Notes under the pieces: model-generated
Told to the model about the DNA's origin: nothing
What the model saw: the letters and a program-made list of their open reading frames with translations, nothing else
The model's database searches: none
In this document: piece after piece, positions 7,818 through 14,844 of the stretch
Position numbering within the stretch: position 1 is the first letter of the stretch
How the letters are laid out: each line of letters starts with the position of its first letter
Position numbers and translations under genes: made by a program
Assembly: GCA_005888325.1 (NCBI GenBank)
Contig: VAWU01000067.1
Location: 1-33,942 of the forward strand
Length of the DNA stretch: 33,942 nucleotides
Source: Actinomycetota bacterium
GTDB lineage: Bacteria; Actinomycetota; Acidimicrobiia; Acidimicrobiales; AC-14
Direction of reading: 5' to 3'

Positions 7818-8617
7818 TACCGGCCGAGGGTCGCCACGCGCTCGGCCGTCCACGCCGCCGACCCCTCGAGGAACGCCCGCGGGTCTTGGAACTTGCCGGC
7901 CACGATGTCGGCGAACCAGGGGGGCACGTAGATCTCGAAGGCCCCCGACACGATCGCGTCGATCACCGCGCCGGTGACCTCGGAAGGCGGGAGCGCCTCG
8001 AGGTCGGCGAGTGAGGTCTCGTTGTCGGGCAGGTCGAAGAGCTCGGTGTCGATGACGCCGGGGTTGACGACGTGGAGGTGCACGCCCGTGCCCCAAAAGT
8101 CGATCGCCATCGACTCCGAGAACGCCGTCAGCGCGGCCTTGGAGGCGCTGTACGCGGCTTCCCGCGGTGGCCCGAGGCGCGCCGCGATAGAAGACACGTT
8201 CACGACGTGGCTCTCACCCCGCTCGAGCAGTCGCGGCAGCAACGCGAGCGTCAGCCGGACCGGGGAGAGGAAGTTGATCGCCATGACCGCGTCGACTTCG
8301 GCGATCGAGAGCGAGCGCACGTGGCGCCGCTTGGGGATGCCCGCGTTGTTGACGAGGACGTCGATGCCGCCCAGCTCGTCGTCGGCCCGGTGGGCGAACG
8401 CGGCCACCTCGTCGAGCCGGCTGAGGTCGACGACCCACATCCGCGAGTCGGGCGCGTGGGCCCGGCACTCCGCCAACACTTCGGTCAGACGGTCTTCGCG
8501 ACGTCCGCAGATGCCGACGGTCGCGCCCGCGGCCGAGAAGCCGCGTGCCAGGTCGGCGCCGATGCCCGACGACGCGCCGGTGATCAATGCCTTCCGACCG
8601 CTCAGGAGCCCTGTCAT
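7817..8617 (-). CDS. SDR-family oxidoreductase, first gene of the kinase operon
   Basis: 266 residues. Cofactor motif TGASSGIG (13-20), NNAG (90-93), Ser142-143, and Y-S-A-S-K (156-160) mark a classical SDR. ATG 8617 lies 7 nt after a -10 box (TACCCT on the minus strand). It is a paralogue of the SDR at 4677-5456, sharing IPKRRHV, NFLSP and DLPDN segments. It overlaps the next gene (LLM oxidoreductase) by 1 bp. The gene on the other strand (SDR at 8643) starts only 25 nt away. Confidence 0.85.
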   Translation of the reverse strand: MTGLLSGRKALITGASSGIGADLARGFSAAGATVGICGRREDRLTEVLAECRAHAPDSRMWVVDLSRLDEVAAFAHRADDELGGIDVLVNNAGIPKRRHVRSLSIAEVDAVMAINFLSPVRLTLALLPRLLERGESHVVNVSSIAARLGPPREAAYSASKAALTAFSESMAIDFWGTGVHLHVVNPGVIDTELFDLPDNETSLADLEALPPSEVTGAVIDAIVSGAFEIYVPPWFADIVAGKFQDPRAFLEGSAAWTAERVATLGR

Positions 8618-8624
8618 GGGCTGG

Positions 8625-8634
8625 AGGGTAGTGT
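8625..8634. promoter_or_regulatory. Overlapping divergent -10 boxes
   Basis: On the plus strand TAGTGT (8629-8634) ends 8 nt before GTG 8643. On the minus strand TACCCT (8630 to 8625) ends 7 nt before ATG 8617. The two hexamers share the TA at 8629-8630, so RNA polymerase could probably open only one direction at a time. Confidence 0.5.
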
Positions 8635-8642
8635 CACCCGCC

Positions 8643-9425
8643 GTGCCGCTGGAGCCCGCCTCCGCGCTGTTGACCGACCGCGTGGCCGTGGTGACGGGCG
8701 CAGCGGTGGGCATCGGGCGGGCGGTGGCGTCGGCGCTGGCTGCGTACGGCGCCGATGTCGCGGCGTGCGATCGCGACGCGGACAACCTCGCGACACTGAG
8801 CCGCGACATCGAGTCCCGCGGACGCCGGTGCGTGACCGGCGTGATAGACGTCCGCGAGCCCGATCAGGTCGCGGCGTTCCTCGAGACGGTCGCAGGCGCG
8901 CTGGAACGGGTCGACGTCCTGGTGAACAACGCGGGAGGCGGGTTCCGCGCCGACTTCGCCGACGTCAGCCCGAAGGGCCAGACCTCGCTCGTGCGCGAGA
9001 ACTTCGACAGCGTCACCCACTTCATCCGTGGGGTGCTCCCGCTGATACCTGCCGAGGGTGGGTCGATCGTGAACATCACGTCGATCGAGGCCCATCGCGC
9101 CGCACCCGGCTTCGCCGTCTACTCCGCCCAGAAGGCGGCGGTCACCAGCCTGAGCAAGAGCCTCGCGCTCGAGCTGGGAGCGCGGCGGATCCGGGTCAAC
9201 TGCGTGGCGCCCGACGTCATCCCGACACCCGGCGTCGGCGAGCTCCCGGCCCCGCCCACGTCGCCTTTGCCGGTGCGGGGCGACGTCGACGACGTCGCCG
9301 CCGCGGTCGCGTTCCTCGCCGGCGACCTGGCCCGCTTCATCACCGGCACGACCGTCCACGTCGACGGGGGCAACGTGGCCGCCGGGGGCTGGCACCGAGG
9401 CGGCGACGGGACGTTTCACACATGA
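8643..9425 (+). CDS. SDR-family oxidoreductase
   Basis: 260 residues with TGAAVGIG (18-25), NNAG (95-98), Ser147, Y-S-A-Q-K (160-164) and a C-terminal HVDGG motif typical of 3-oxoacyl-ACP reductase-like SDRs. GTG 8643 is preferred because it lies 8 nt after the TAGTGT box; GTG 8631 is possible but lies inside that box and only 2 nt from the GGAGGG at 8623-8628. The product probably oxidises or reduces a secondary alcohol/ketone. Its TGA is embedded in the first of three 14-bp repeats that lead to the next gene. Confidence 0.82.
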   Translation: MPLEPASALLTDRVAVVTGAAVGIGRAVASALAAYGADVAACDRDADNLATLSRDIESRGRRCVTGVIDVREPDQVAAFLETVAGALERVDVLVNNAGGGFRADFADVSPKGQTSLVRENFDSVTHFIRGVLPLIPAEGGSIVNITSIEAHRAAPGFAVYSAQKAAVTSLSKSLALELGARRIRVNCVAPDVIPTPGVGELPAPPTSPLPVRGDVDDVAAAVAFLAGDLARFITGTTVHVDGGNVAAGGWHRGGDGTFHT

Positions 9426-9458
9426 GGTTCCACACATGAGGTTCGGCACATGAGGTTC
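9417..9458 (+). repeat. Three tandem 14-bp units duplicating the SDR stop / LLM start junction
   Basis: Units 9417-9430 and 9431-9444 are identical (CACACATGAGGTTC); 9445-9458 differs only in its first two bases. Each has an ATGA. The SDR TGA (9423-9425) overlaps ATG 9422, which opens a 5-codon ORF ending in a TGA overlapping ATG 9436. That opens another 5-codon ORF whose TGA overlaps ATG 9450, the true start of the next gene. Confidence 0.9.
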
Positions 9459-10289
9459 GGTGTCGCGCTCGGGCGGCTCAACCCCGCCTTCTTCGTCGAG
9501 GTGACCGACGCGGCCGAGCGCCTGGGGTTCGAGTCCGTGTGGCTGCCCGAGCACCTCGTGTTCCCGGTGGAGATGACCAGGTCGCCATACCCGGGGGCGG
9601 AGCATCCACCGGTGCCACCGAGCACGCCGGTGTTCGACGTCTTCGCCTACCTCGCCCACCTGGCGGCGCGCACGCGGCGCATCCGGCTCGCGACCCACGT
9701 CTACAACCTGGCGCTGCGCCATCCGTTCGTTGCCGCACGCGCCGTGCAGACGCTCGACATCGTCTCGGGTGGACGGGCCGAGATCGGCATCGGCGCGGGC
9801 TGGTTGGAGAGCGAGTGGCACGCCGCGGGCCTCGACTTCGCCACGCGCGGGGCGAGGCTCGACGAGGCGCTCGAGGTCTGCAAGCGGCTTTGGACGGACG
9901 AGGTCGTCGAGCACCACGGCGCCCACTTCGACTTCCCCGCGGTGATGTTCGAGCCCAAGCCGGTGCAGAAGCCGTGGCCGCCCGTGCACGTCGGTGGTGA
10001 GTCGGGTGCCGCGCTGCGGCGCGCCGCCCGGGCCGGTGACGGTTGGGTGGGGATGGCCCACACGCTCGACTCGATCGTCGCGCCCGTCGCGCGCCTGCGT
10101 GAGCTGCGGGGGGCGTCCGGCCGATCCGAGGCCCGCTTCGAGGTGAGCGTTGGCGGGCCGGTCACCAGCCGCGACGACGTCGTCCGCTGGGAAGGTGCGG
10201 GTGTCGACCGGCTCATCGTCTCGCCCTGGGCGCGTTCGCGAGAGGCGGTCGAAGGTCTGGAGCGGTTCGCCGAGCTCGTCTACGGCTGA
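9450..10289 (+). CDS. Luciferase-like (LLM class) probably F420-dependent oxidoreductase
   Basis: 279 residues. M-R-F-G-V-A-L, S-V-W-L-P-E-H, R-R-I-R-L-A-T-H-V, G-R-A-E-I-G-I-G-A-G-W and P-V-H-V-G-G-E are hallmarks of the F420-dependent LLM family (TIM-barrel). ATG 9450 is the only one of three repeated ATGs that opens the long frame. The protein is more like the E-F-x-x-x-G methylene-H4MPT-reductase-type LLM proteins than like the homologue at 6942-7817; the two are probably not recent duplicates. It is coupled to the upstream SDR through the repeated ATGA junction and overlaps the convergent DUF2889 gene by 10 bp. Confidence 0.85.
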   Translation: MRFGVALGRLNPAFFVEVTDAAERLGFESVWLPEHLVFPVEMTRSPYPGAEHPPVPPSTPVFDVFAYLAHLAARTRRIRLATHVYNLALRHPFVAARAVQTLDIVSGGRAEIGIGAGWLESEWHAAGLDFATRGARLDEALEVCKRLWTDEVVEHHGAHFDFPAVMFEPKPVQKPWPPVHVGGESGAALRRAARAGDGWVGMAHTLDSIVAPVARLRELRGASGRSEARFEVSVGGPVTSRDDVVRWEGAGVDRLIVSPWARSREAVEGLERFAELVYG

Positions 10290-11065
10290 GGTGCGAGCAA
10301 CTGCTCGGGGTCGTCGCTGAAGTCGCGGATCGTGCCCTTCATGCGCAGGGCGACGGGTGCGCGCTCGGGCTGGAACGTGAAGCAGGCGCCCGACATGATC
10401 GGGAGGAGCGGCGCGGCATCGTCGTACACGTCGAGGTCCTGGATCCGGCCGTGGGCGATGTGGCAGGCACGCCGTAGCACGATGGCCGCCTCGGCCGCGT
10501 CGGGCTCGAGCGTCGCCTCGGCCCACGCGAGGAACCCGCCGCGCAGGGCCTGGCCCCGGAAGGGCGGGGGCTCCAGGATCGTGTGGTCGTCGACGAGCCA
10601 CGCCAGCAGCCGCTCCCCGTCGCGGTCGAGCGTCGCGCGCCGGCGGTGGCCGACAGGATCGGACACGGTGATGTCGTACTGACGCCGGTCGCCGTCGCGC
10701 GCGGCATGGGCCACCGCGAGCCCGGCGAGATCGAACATATGCGTGCAGTTGTCGCGTGCGGAGACCAAGTCGCCCACCGCGGTCGACCGGGTCGACAACG
10801 ACATCCCGAACAGCGGCTCGAGCTGCGCGGCCGCGAACGGGCACGTCGACCAGGGGTAGCGCACACCTTCCCCGCGCACGCCGGTGACGCGCCTCCCGTC
10901 GTGCGCGATGGTCACCCGGAAGTGGTGGAAGTCGTCCTCCAGCTCGGCCGTGACCGTACTTGTTTGCGGCGCGGCGTGTGTCTGCGGCCCGGCGTGTGTC
11001 TGCGGCGCGGCCGGCGTCGCGGTCATGCGGATGCGGCGGCGGTAGCTGCCTGACGGGTACGTCAT
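10280..11065 (-). CDS. DUF2889 domain protein
   Basis: 261 residues. G-S-Y-R-R-R-I-R-M near the N-terminus, then a segment with E-L-E-D-D-F-H-H-F-R-V and H-D-G-x-x-V, the C-T-H-M-F-D motif in the middle and a late C-H-I-A-H segment match the DUF2889 family, whose function is not established. ATG 11065 is chosen because the family's GSYRRR motif then falls at residue 6. A Pro-Gln-Thr-His-Ala repeat (about residues 20-35), coded by an 18-bp tandem repeat, separates the first motif from the rest and looks like a recent insertion. DUF2889 genes often sit among acyl-CoA and aromatic catabolism genes, as here. It is divergent from the SnoaL-like gene. Confidence 0.75.
   Translation of the reverse strand: MTYPSGSYRRRIRMTATPAAPQTHAGPQTHAAPQTSTVTAELEDDFHHFRVTIAHDGRRVTGVRGEGVRYPWSTCPFAAAQLEPLFGMSLSTRSTAVGDLVSARDNCTHMFDLAGLAVAHAARDGDRRQYDITVSDPVGHRRRATLDRDGERLLAWLVDDHTILEPPPFRGQALRGGFLAWAEATLEPDAAEAAIVLRRACHIAHGRIQDLDVYDDAAPLLPIMSGACFTFQPERAPVALRMKGTIRDFSDDPEQLLAPQP
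10963..11009. repeat. 18-bp in-frame tandem repeat inside the DUF2889 gene
   Basis: Units 10963-10980 and 10981-10998 differ at two positions, and a partial third unit follows to about 11009. On the minus strand each codes for a six-residue P-Q-T-H-A-(G/A) unit, so copy-number change would keep the frame. Confidence 0.85.
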
Positions 11066-11076
11066 GTCGACGGAGC

Positions 11077-11088
11077 ACGCTATACGCT
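11077..11088. promoter_or_regulatory. Abutting divergent -10 boxes
   Basis: Plus strand TACGCT (11083-11088) ends 8 nt before ATG 11097. Minus strand TAGCGT (11082 to 11077) lies 11 nt before ATG 11065. The two hexamers are back to back in the 31-nt gap between the divergent genes. Confidence 0.4.
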
Positions 11089-11096
11089 CCCCCTCC

Positions 11097-11480
11097 ATGA
11101 GCGACGAGGACGCGATCCGCCGCACGATCGCGCAGTACTGCCACCTCTGCGACGACGGTCGCTTCGACGAGTGGGCCGACCTCTACGCCGACGACGCGAC
11201 GTTCAGCGTGATGGGCCGAACCTACTCCGGCAGGGCCGACGTCAAGGCCTTCATCGAGCGGGGCCAGCCGCCCGACAAGCGCGGCAAGCACATCTGCTTC
11301 AACTCGGTGATCGACATCGACCCCGACGGCGAGACGGCGCGCGCGTGCACCGACTACGTCTTCCTCGACCGCAACCGCACCATCACCAGCGCGGGCCGCT
11401 ACCACGACCGTTTCGTCCGCCACCCCGACCGGTGGCGCTTCGCCGAACGTCGCATCGTGTTCCTCGGTGACGCCTCATGA
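11097..11480 (+). CDS. SnoaL-like / NTF2-fold protein
   Basis: 127 residues. The opening D-E-D-A-I-R-R-T-I-A-Q-Y-C, then D-D-G-R-F-D-E-W-A-D-L-Y-A-D-D-A-T-F, is the standard start of SnoaL_4-type NTF2-like proteins, and R-Y-H-D-R-F and W-R-F-A-E-R-R complete the fold. Such proteins act as ketosteroid-isomerase-like isomerases, hydratases or subunits of ring-hydroxylating enzymes; the exact activity cannot be read. ATG 11097 is supported by a -10 box 8 nt upstream; the earlier in-frame ATG at 11064 would add residues that overlap the divergent gene. It ends 13 bp from the convergent ANL ligase. Confidence 0.8.
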   Translation: MSDEDAIRRTIAQYCHLCDDGRFDEWADLYADDATFSVMGRTYSGRADVKAFIERGQPPDKRGKHICFNSVIDIDPDGETARACTDYVFLDRNRTITSAGRYHDRFVRHPDRWRFAERRIVFLGDAS

Positions 11481-11493
11481 CCCGCGCGCCGGG

Positions 11494-13035
11494 TCAGGCG
11501 CTGCGGTTGCGCCCGCCCGGATAGCCGCCTCCGCCGAAGCGCGCGTCGAGCGCGTCGTAGTCCACCATCCAGCCGTCGCGGGGGAGCGCGTCGACGAACT
11601 CCACCGAGCGGGGCTTCTTGTATGAAGCGATGTGCGCCCGACAGTGCTCGATGATCTCCTCGGCCGTCGCGGTCTGGCCCGCGTTCAGGACGACGACGGC
11701 CTTGACGCTCTGGGTCCACTTGGGGTCGGGCACGCCGATGATGGCGGCCTCCTTCACGGCCGGGTGCTTCTGGATGCAGCCCTCGACCTCAGCCGGGTAG
11801 ATGTTCTCGGCGGCCGACTTCACGATGCGGGTGCGCGGTCCCACGAAGGTGATCGAGCCGTCGGGCTCCCGCCGGCCGAGGTCGTTCGTGTGATGCCAGC
11901 CACCCGCCTGGCGCTCCTCGTTCTCCGCGTCGCGGTTCCAGTAGCCGGTCATCACGGTGGGCCCGCGCGCCACGATCTCGCCCGTCTCACCGGTGGGCAC
12001 CTCGTTGCCGTCGGGGTCGACGATGCGCAGCTGCACCATGGGTGACGACCGGCCGTGGGTGCCCTCCACCCGTCCTCCCCACGAGTTGAGCGTCAGCATG
12101 CCCATGACCTCGGTCTGCCCGTACCCCCCGGGGTGGCGCGCCCAGGCGCTGGTGTCGACCGTGATCATCTCGGTCCACTCGGGCTTGCCCGGGTAGGTGC
12201 GCAGGCTCTTCAGGTCGTACTTGCCGTCGCGGTTGACCGCGACGATCTGGTCGATGGTGGGCGGAAGGAGGAACGCGCCGGTGCAGCGCTCGACCGCGAT
12301 AATCCGGCAGAGCTCCTCAGCGTCGACCCTTCGGGTGAACACGTTGGTGCCGCCGAAGTGGAACGTGGCGAGCGTCGTCATGAAGGTGGCGATGTGGAAC
12401 AGCGGGCCCGAGTTCAGATACACGTAGGCGCCGGTGATCTCCTGCAGCATCCCGATCACCATGTCCTGCGTCGTGATCGCGGTGTGGGACAGGAGAGCGC
12501 CGTTGGGCCGGCCCGCGAACGCGGCGGTGTAGAGCATCAGCACCGGGTCGGCCGGGTCGATTTCGAGGTCGGGGTCGTCGGGCGCACCCGAGGCGAGAAA
12601 TGCCTCGTAGCTGCCGTCACCGCCGGCGTCGTGCTGCAGCCATAGACCCCTCGACGTCGCGTTGGCGCGGGCGCCGCTCGCGGCCTCCCCGATCTCCTCC
12701 TGCTGCCAGATGACGACGCGGGCATCGACGTCGTCGACGACGAACGTGAGCTCCTCCGCGGTCTGGCGCCAGTTCATGGGGCAGAAGACGGCGCCGATCT
12801 TGGCCGCCGCGAGCAGCGCTTCGAGCACGCGATGGCAGTTCTGGCCCAGCCACAGCACCCGGTCGCCGCGGCCCACCCCGTCGGCCAGCAGCGCGTTCGC
12901 GAGCCGGTTCACCCGGTCGTCCATCGCGGGGTACGTGTGCCGGTCGCTGCCGCAGACGAGCGCCGCCTTCCCCGGGTAGCTCCGCCGGTTCTCGCGGAGG
13001 ACGTCGCCCAGGGTGAGGTCGTGCAGCCGGCTCAT
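11494..13035 (-). CDS. ANL-superfamily (acyl-CoA synthetase-like) protein with degenerate catalytic motifs
   Basis: 513 residues from ATG 13035 (GGGAG 10 nt upstream; ATG 13053 is an alternative adding 6 residues). The overall layout is that of an acyl-CoA synthetase: Y-G-Q-T-E-V in the middle, N-D-L-G at the hinge region, and Y-P-A-E-V-E near the C-terminal domain. Two key motifs deviate. The P-loop usually reading Y-T-S-G-T-T-G-x-P-K-G is Y-T-A-A-F-A-G-R-P-N-G (169-179), with the Lys as Asn. The C-terminal P-x-x-x-x-G-K motif is L-P-R-D-G-W-M-V (484-491), with Val at the catalytic Lys position. It may be a weak or specialised ligase, or may bind acyl-AMP/CoA without adenylating. Compare the intact paralogue at 18368-19837. 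Confidence 0.85.
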   Translation of the reverse strand: MSRLHDLTLGDVLRENRRSYPGKAALVCGSDRHTYPAMDDRVNRLANALLADGVGRGDRVLWLGQNCHRVLEALLAAAKIGAVFCPMNWRQTAEELTFVVDDVDARVVIWQQEEIGEAASGARANATSRGLWLQHDAGGDGSYEAFLASGAPDDPDLEIDPADPVLMLYTAAFAGRPNGALLSHTAITTQDMVIGMLQEITGAYVYLNSGPLFHIATFMTTLATFHFGGTNVFTRRVDAEELCRIIAVERCTGAFLLPPTIDQIVAVNRDGKYDLKSLRTYPGKPEWTEMITVDTSAWARHPGGYGQTEVMGMLTLNSWGGRVEGTHGRSSPMVQLRIVDPDGNEVPTGETGEIVARGPTVMTGYWNRDAENEERQAGGWHHTNDLGRREPDGSITFVGPRTRIVKSAAENIYPAEVEGCIQKHPAVKEAAIIGVPDPKWTQSVKAVVVLNAGQTATAEEIIEHCRAHIASYKKPRSVEFVDALPRDGWMVDYDALDARFGGGGYPGGRNRSA

Positions 13036-13100
13036 GGTCGCGGATGCTCCCATATCGTCTCTGCCGCGGGGCACCCGGCGAGGGGGAAAACCCGGCAATC

Positions 13101-13148
13101 CGCCTGAACTGGAATATTCTCGACAAAACGCCTGAATGGTCCTAGGCT
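13101..13148 (+). promoter_or_regulatory. AT-rich promoter with direct repeats, upstream of the Tat-exported Cys-rich gene
   Basis: TCGACA (13120-13125), a 17-nt spacer and TAGGCT (13143-13148) give a good -35/-10 pair. Two direct copies of CGCCTGAA (13101-13108 and 13129-13136), 28 bp apart, flank the -35 and could bind an activator or repressor. The stretch is much more AT-rich than its surroundings. Confidence 0.55.
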
Positions 13149-13184
13149 CACCCCGTCCGACGCCGAACGACGCGGGGAGGGCCG

Positions 13185-13526
13185 GTGGAGATGACGGGCG
13201 CACGTGGCCGCACATCCAGCCTCAGCAGGCGGACCCTCATCACCCGTGGGATCGCGGCCGGCGGCCTCGTCTGGGCCGCGCCCGCGGTCACCTCGATCGG
13301 CCGGGTGCACGGCCGGCCCGCGGGCACGCCGAAGCCGTGTGACTGCACGTTCTGCGCCACGGTGGTCCCGCCCGTCGGGCAGACGATGTACTTCGACTGC
13401 ACGGGCAAGACGAGCGACGACTGCAACTGCCTGTGCCTCTGCGCGGGGGTGGACGCGGAGTGTTCGCACCCGGCCGATCCCTGCGTGGTGGGGGTCGTCT
13501 GCAAGCCGCGCGCCACGGCGTGCTGA
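13185..13526 (+). CDS. Small Tat-exported protein with 12 cysteines
   Basis: 113 residues from GTG 13185 (GGGGAGG 4 nt upstream); ATG 13191, two codons on, has 10-nt spacing and is equally possible. The N-terminus has S-L-S-R-R-T-L (twin Arg at 15-16), a hydrophobic stretch A-A-G-G-L-V-W-A-A-P-A-V (24-35) and a short tail, i.e. a Tat signal. The rest has 12 Cys at 52, 54, 57, 72, 80, 82, 84, 86, 93, 100, 106 and 113, with an alternating C-x-C-x-C-x-C run at 80-86. Tat export implies folding, disulfide or metal loading before secretion. I do not recognise a family; it could be a metal-binding or disulfide-rich secreted protein, or a modified-peptide precursor. A strong promoter precedes it and a small ORF follows 15 nt later. 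Confidence 0.75.
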   Translation: MEMTGARGRTSSLSRRTLITRGIAAGGLVWAAPAVTSIGRVHGRPAGTPKPCDCTFCATVVPPVGQTMYFDCTGKTSDDCNCLCLCAGVDAECSHPADPCVVGVVCKPRATAC

Positions 13527-13541
13527 GGGGAGGAGAGCGAG

Positions 13542-13706
13542 TTGGCATCCGACGCATCCACACCGCGGCCCTCGAAGTTGGTCCGGGCGATCAGTGCCGC
13601 GCTGATCGAGCAGGGCGTGCCGGCCGGTTCGTCCGTCGACGTCGCCAACGGTCCCGCAGAGGGACTCGGCTTCACCGTGGGTGAGGACGCCGGCGACGAG
13701 GACTGA
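13542..13706 (+). CDS. 54-residue acidic hypothetical peptide
   Basis: TTG start at 13542, preceded by GGGGAGGAGAG (13527-13537); stop TGA at 13704-13706. The peptide has a Ser/Pro/Lys N-terminus (S-T-P-R-P-S-K), an amphipathic helix-like stretch L-V-R-A-I-S-A-A-L-I-E-Q-G, a Gly/Ala-rich middle and a strongly acidic tail G-E-D-A-G-D-E-D. It has no Cys. The ribosome site, position 15 nt behind the Tat-Cys gene and lack of a gap before the convergent nucleotidyltransferase argue that it is real. No family is recognised; it might be an adaptor, an inhibitor or a leader-type peptide for the neighbouring genes. Confidence 0.5.
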   Translation: MASDASTPRPSKLVRAISAALIEQGVPAGSSVDVANGPAEGLGFTVGEDAGDED

Positions 13707-13712
13707 TCGCCG

Positions 13713-14807
13713 CTAGCGCTTCAGGTCGCGCAGCCCACGCCGCCAGCGCTGGGTGAAGCTGCCGTGACGGCCCTCGAGGTAGTCGCGCTTCGGGAAGGTG
13801 AGCGCCCGCACGAAGGCCAGCTTGTTCGAGGTGCCCCGGATGGCGCGGACCGCGGCGAGCGAGCGCGCCGCGTAGCCCTTGTCGGGGCGCTGGTACACCG
13901 AGAGCGCCCGCCGTTCCCACGGCTCGGGCTCGTACCGGTACGCCCAGAACGAGAGCGCGGTCGCGTCGGCGAGCGCGAACGCGTCCCACGCGGACCGCAC
14001 CGCGAGGGCCACGACCGCGTCGGCCCTCCACGCCGCGGCCAGCCGGCGGATCTCGTCGACGTCGACGTTGCCCGCGAGCAGCAGCTCGGCGACGTCGCGC
14101 AGCGGCACGAGGCGCGGCGGTGTGTTGCCGAGGACCGCGTGGTAGCACGCGTTGAGGAACCGGTGCTCGGGACGCAGCGCGTGGATGGTGCGGCCCGCGA
14201 GCACGAAGGTCGAAGACGAGAGCCACAGCGCATCGAGATCGATGCTGAGGCCGTAGGGCCCGAGGACGAACGTGCGGTGCAGGTCGATCTCGGTGTCTTC
14301 GGCGTCGGAGAAGCTCGTCCCCTTGCCGAAGCGGCGGTCGAAGCCGGGACGGGGCTCCGGGAAGCGCCGGCGGTGGCCGGCGGCGGAGAGCGCTTCGACG
14401 GCCGAGTCGAACTGCGAGGAGGGCACCAGCAGGTCGATGTCGCCGAACGACCGCAGCGAAGGGTCGGCGTAGTCGAGGTGGGCCACCGCCGATCCCTTCA
14501 GCACCCGGTACGGGATCTCGAGGGTCTCGAAGAGGTCGACGACCTCGAGCAGGGTGCGTTCCAGGAGGAGCGCGAGAGACATCTCACGGAGGTGACTGTC
14601 GCCCGCCTGCTCGAGCTGGACCGCGGTGACGGCGAGCGCGTTCTCTTCGATGGCGTGCGCGAGGTGGCCACTCATCCGCTGGGCGCGTGCCGCGCCGAGG
14701 AGCGCCAACCATTCGTCGTCGGCCATCGGTCCACGGGGAAGCTCGGTGGTGGTGCCGGCCAGGCCGTACGCGGCGATCGCACGGGCCGCGGCGCGCACGT
14801 CGGTCAT
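13713..14807 (-). CDS. Nucleotidyltransferase-family protein (PF14907-like)
   Basis: 364 residues. The segment I-P-Y-R-V-L-K-G-S-A-V-A-H (98-110), then Y-A-D-P-S-L-R-S-F-G-D-I-D-L-L-V (113-128), matches the 'uncharacterised nucleotidyltransferase' family, with Asp123 and Asp125 as the metal-binding D-x-D pair. Members are often encoded near lasso-peptide or other RiPP genes, PqqD-like proteins and polysaccharide genes, and are thought to transfer a nucleotidyl group, but the substrate is unknown. ATG 14807 gives the N-terminal helical region usual in the family. Its stop is 7 bp from the convergent 54-aa peptide gene. It lies 37 nt after the acyl-CoA dehydrogenase gene on the same strand and may be read through from it. 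Confidence 0.78.
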   Translation of the reverse strand: MTDVRAAARAIAAYGLAGTTTELPRGPMADDEWLALLGAARAQRMSGHLAHAIEENALAVTAVQLEQAGDSHLREMSLALLLERTLLEVVDLFETLEIPYRVLKGSAVAHLDYADPSLRSFGDIDLLVPSSQFDSAVEALSAAGHRRRFPEPRPGFDRRFGKGTSFSDAEDTEIDLHRTFVLGPYGLSIDLDALWLSSSTFVLAGRTIHALRPEHRFLNACYHAVLGNTPPRLVPLRDVAELLLAGNVDVDEIRRLAAAWRADAVVALAVRSAWDAFALADATALSFWAYRYEPEPWERRALSVYQRPDKGYAARSLAAVRAIRGTSNKLAFVRALTFPKRDYLEGRHGSFTQRWRRGLRDLKR

Positions 14808-14844
14808 ATCGGGCGGTTCGAGCGGCGCGGCACCTGCACGAGAG

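Noticed and set aside
8634-11423. A 929-codon open frame on the minus strand
   Set aside because: It lies antisense to the SDR, LLM and SnoaL-like genes and partly in another frame of the DUF2889 gene, reads as Arg/Asp/Val/His-rich low-complexity sequence and has no domain; a by-product of high GC.
13542-13706. Calling the 54-aa peptide a PqqD-like RiPP recognition protein
   Set aside because: It is too short and has no visible winged-helix pattern; I keep it as hypothetical.
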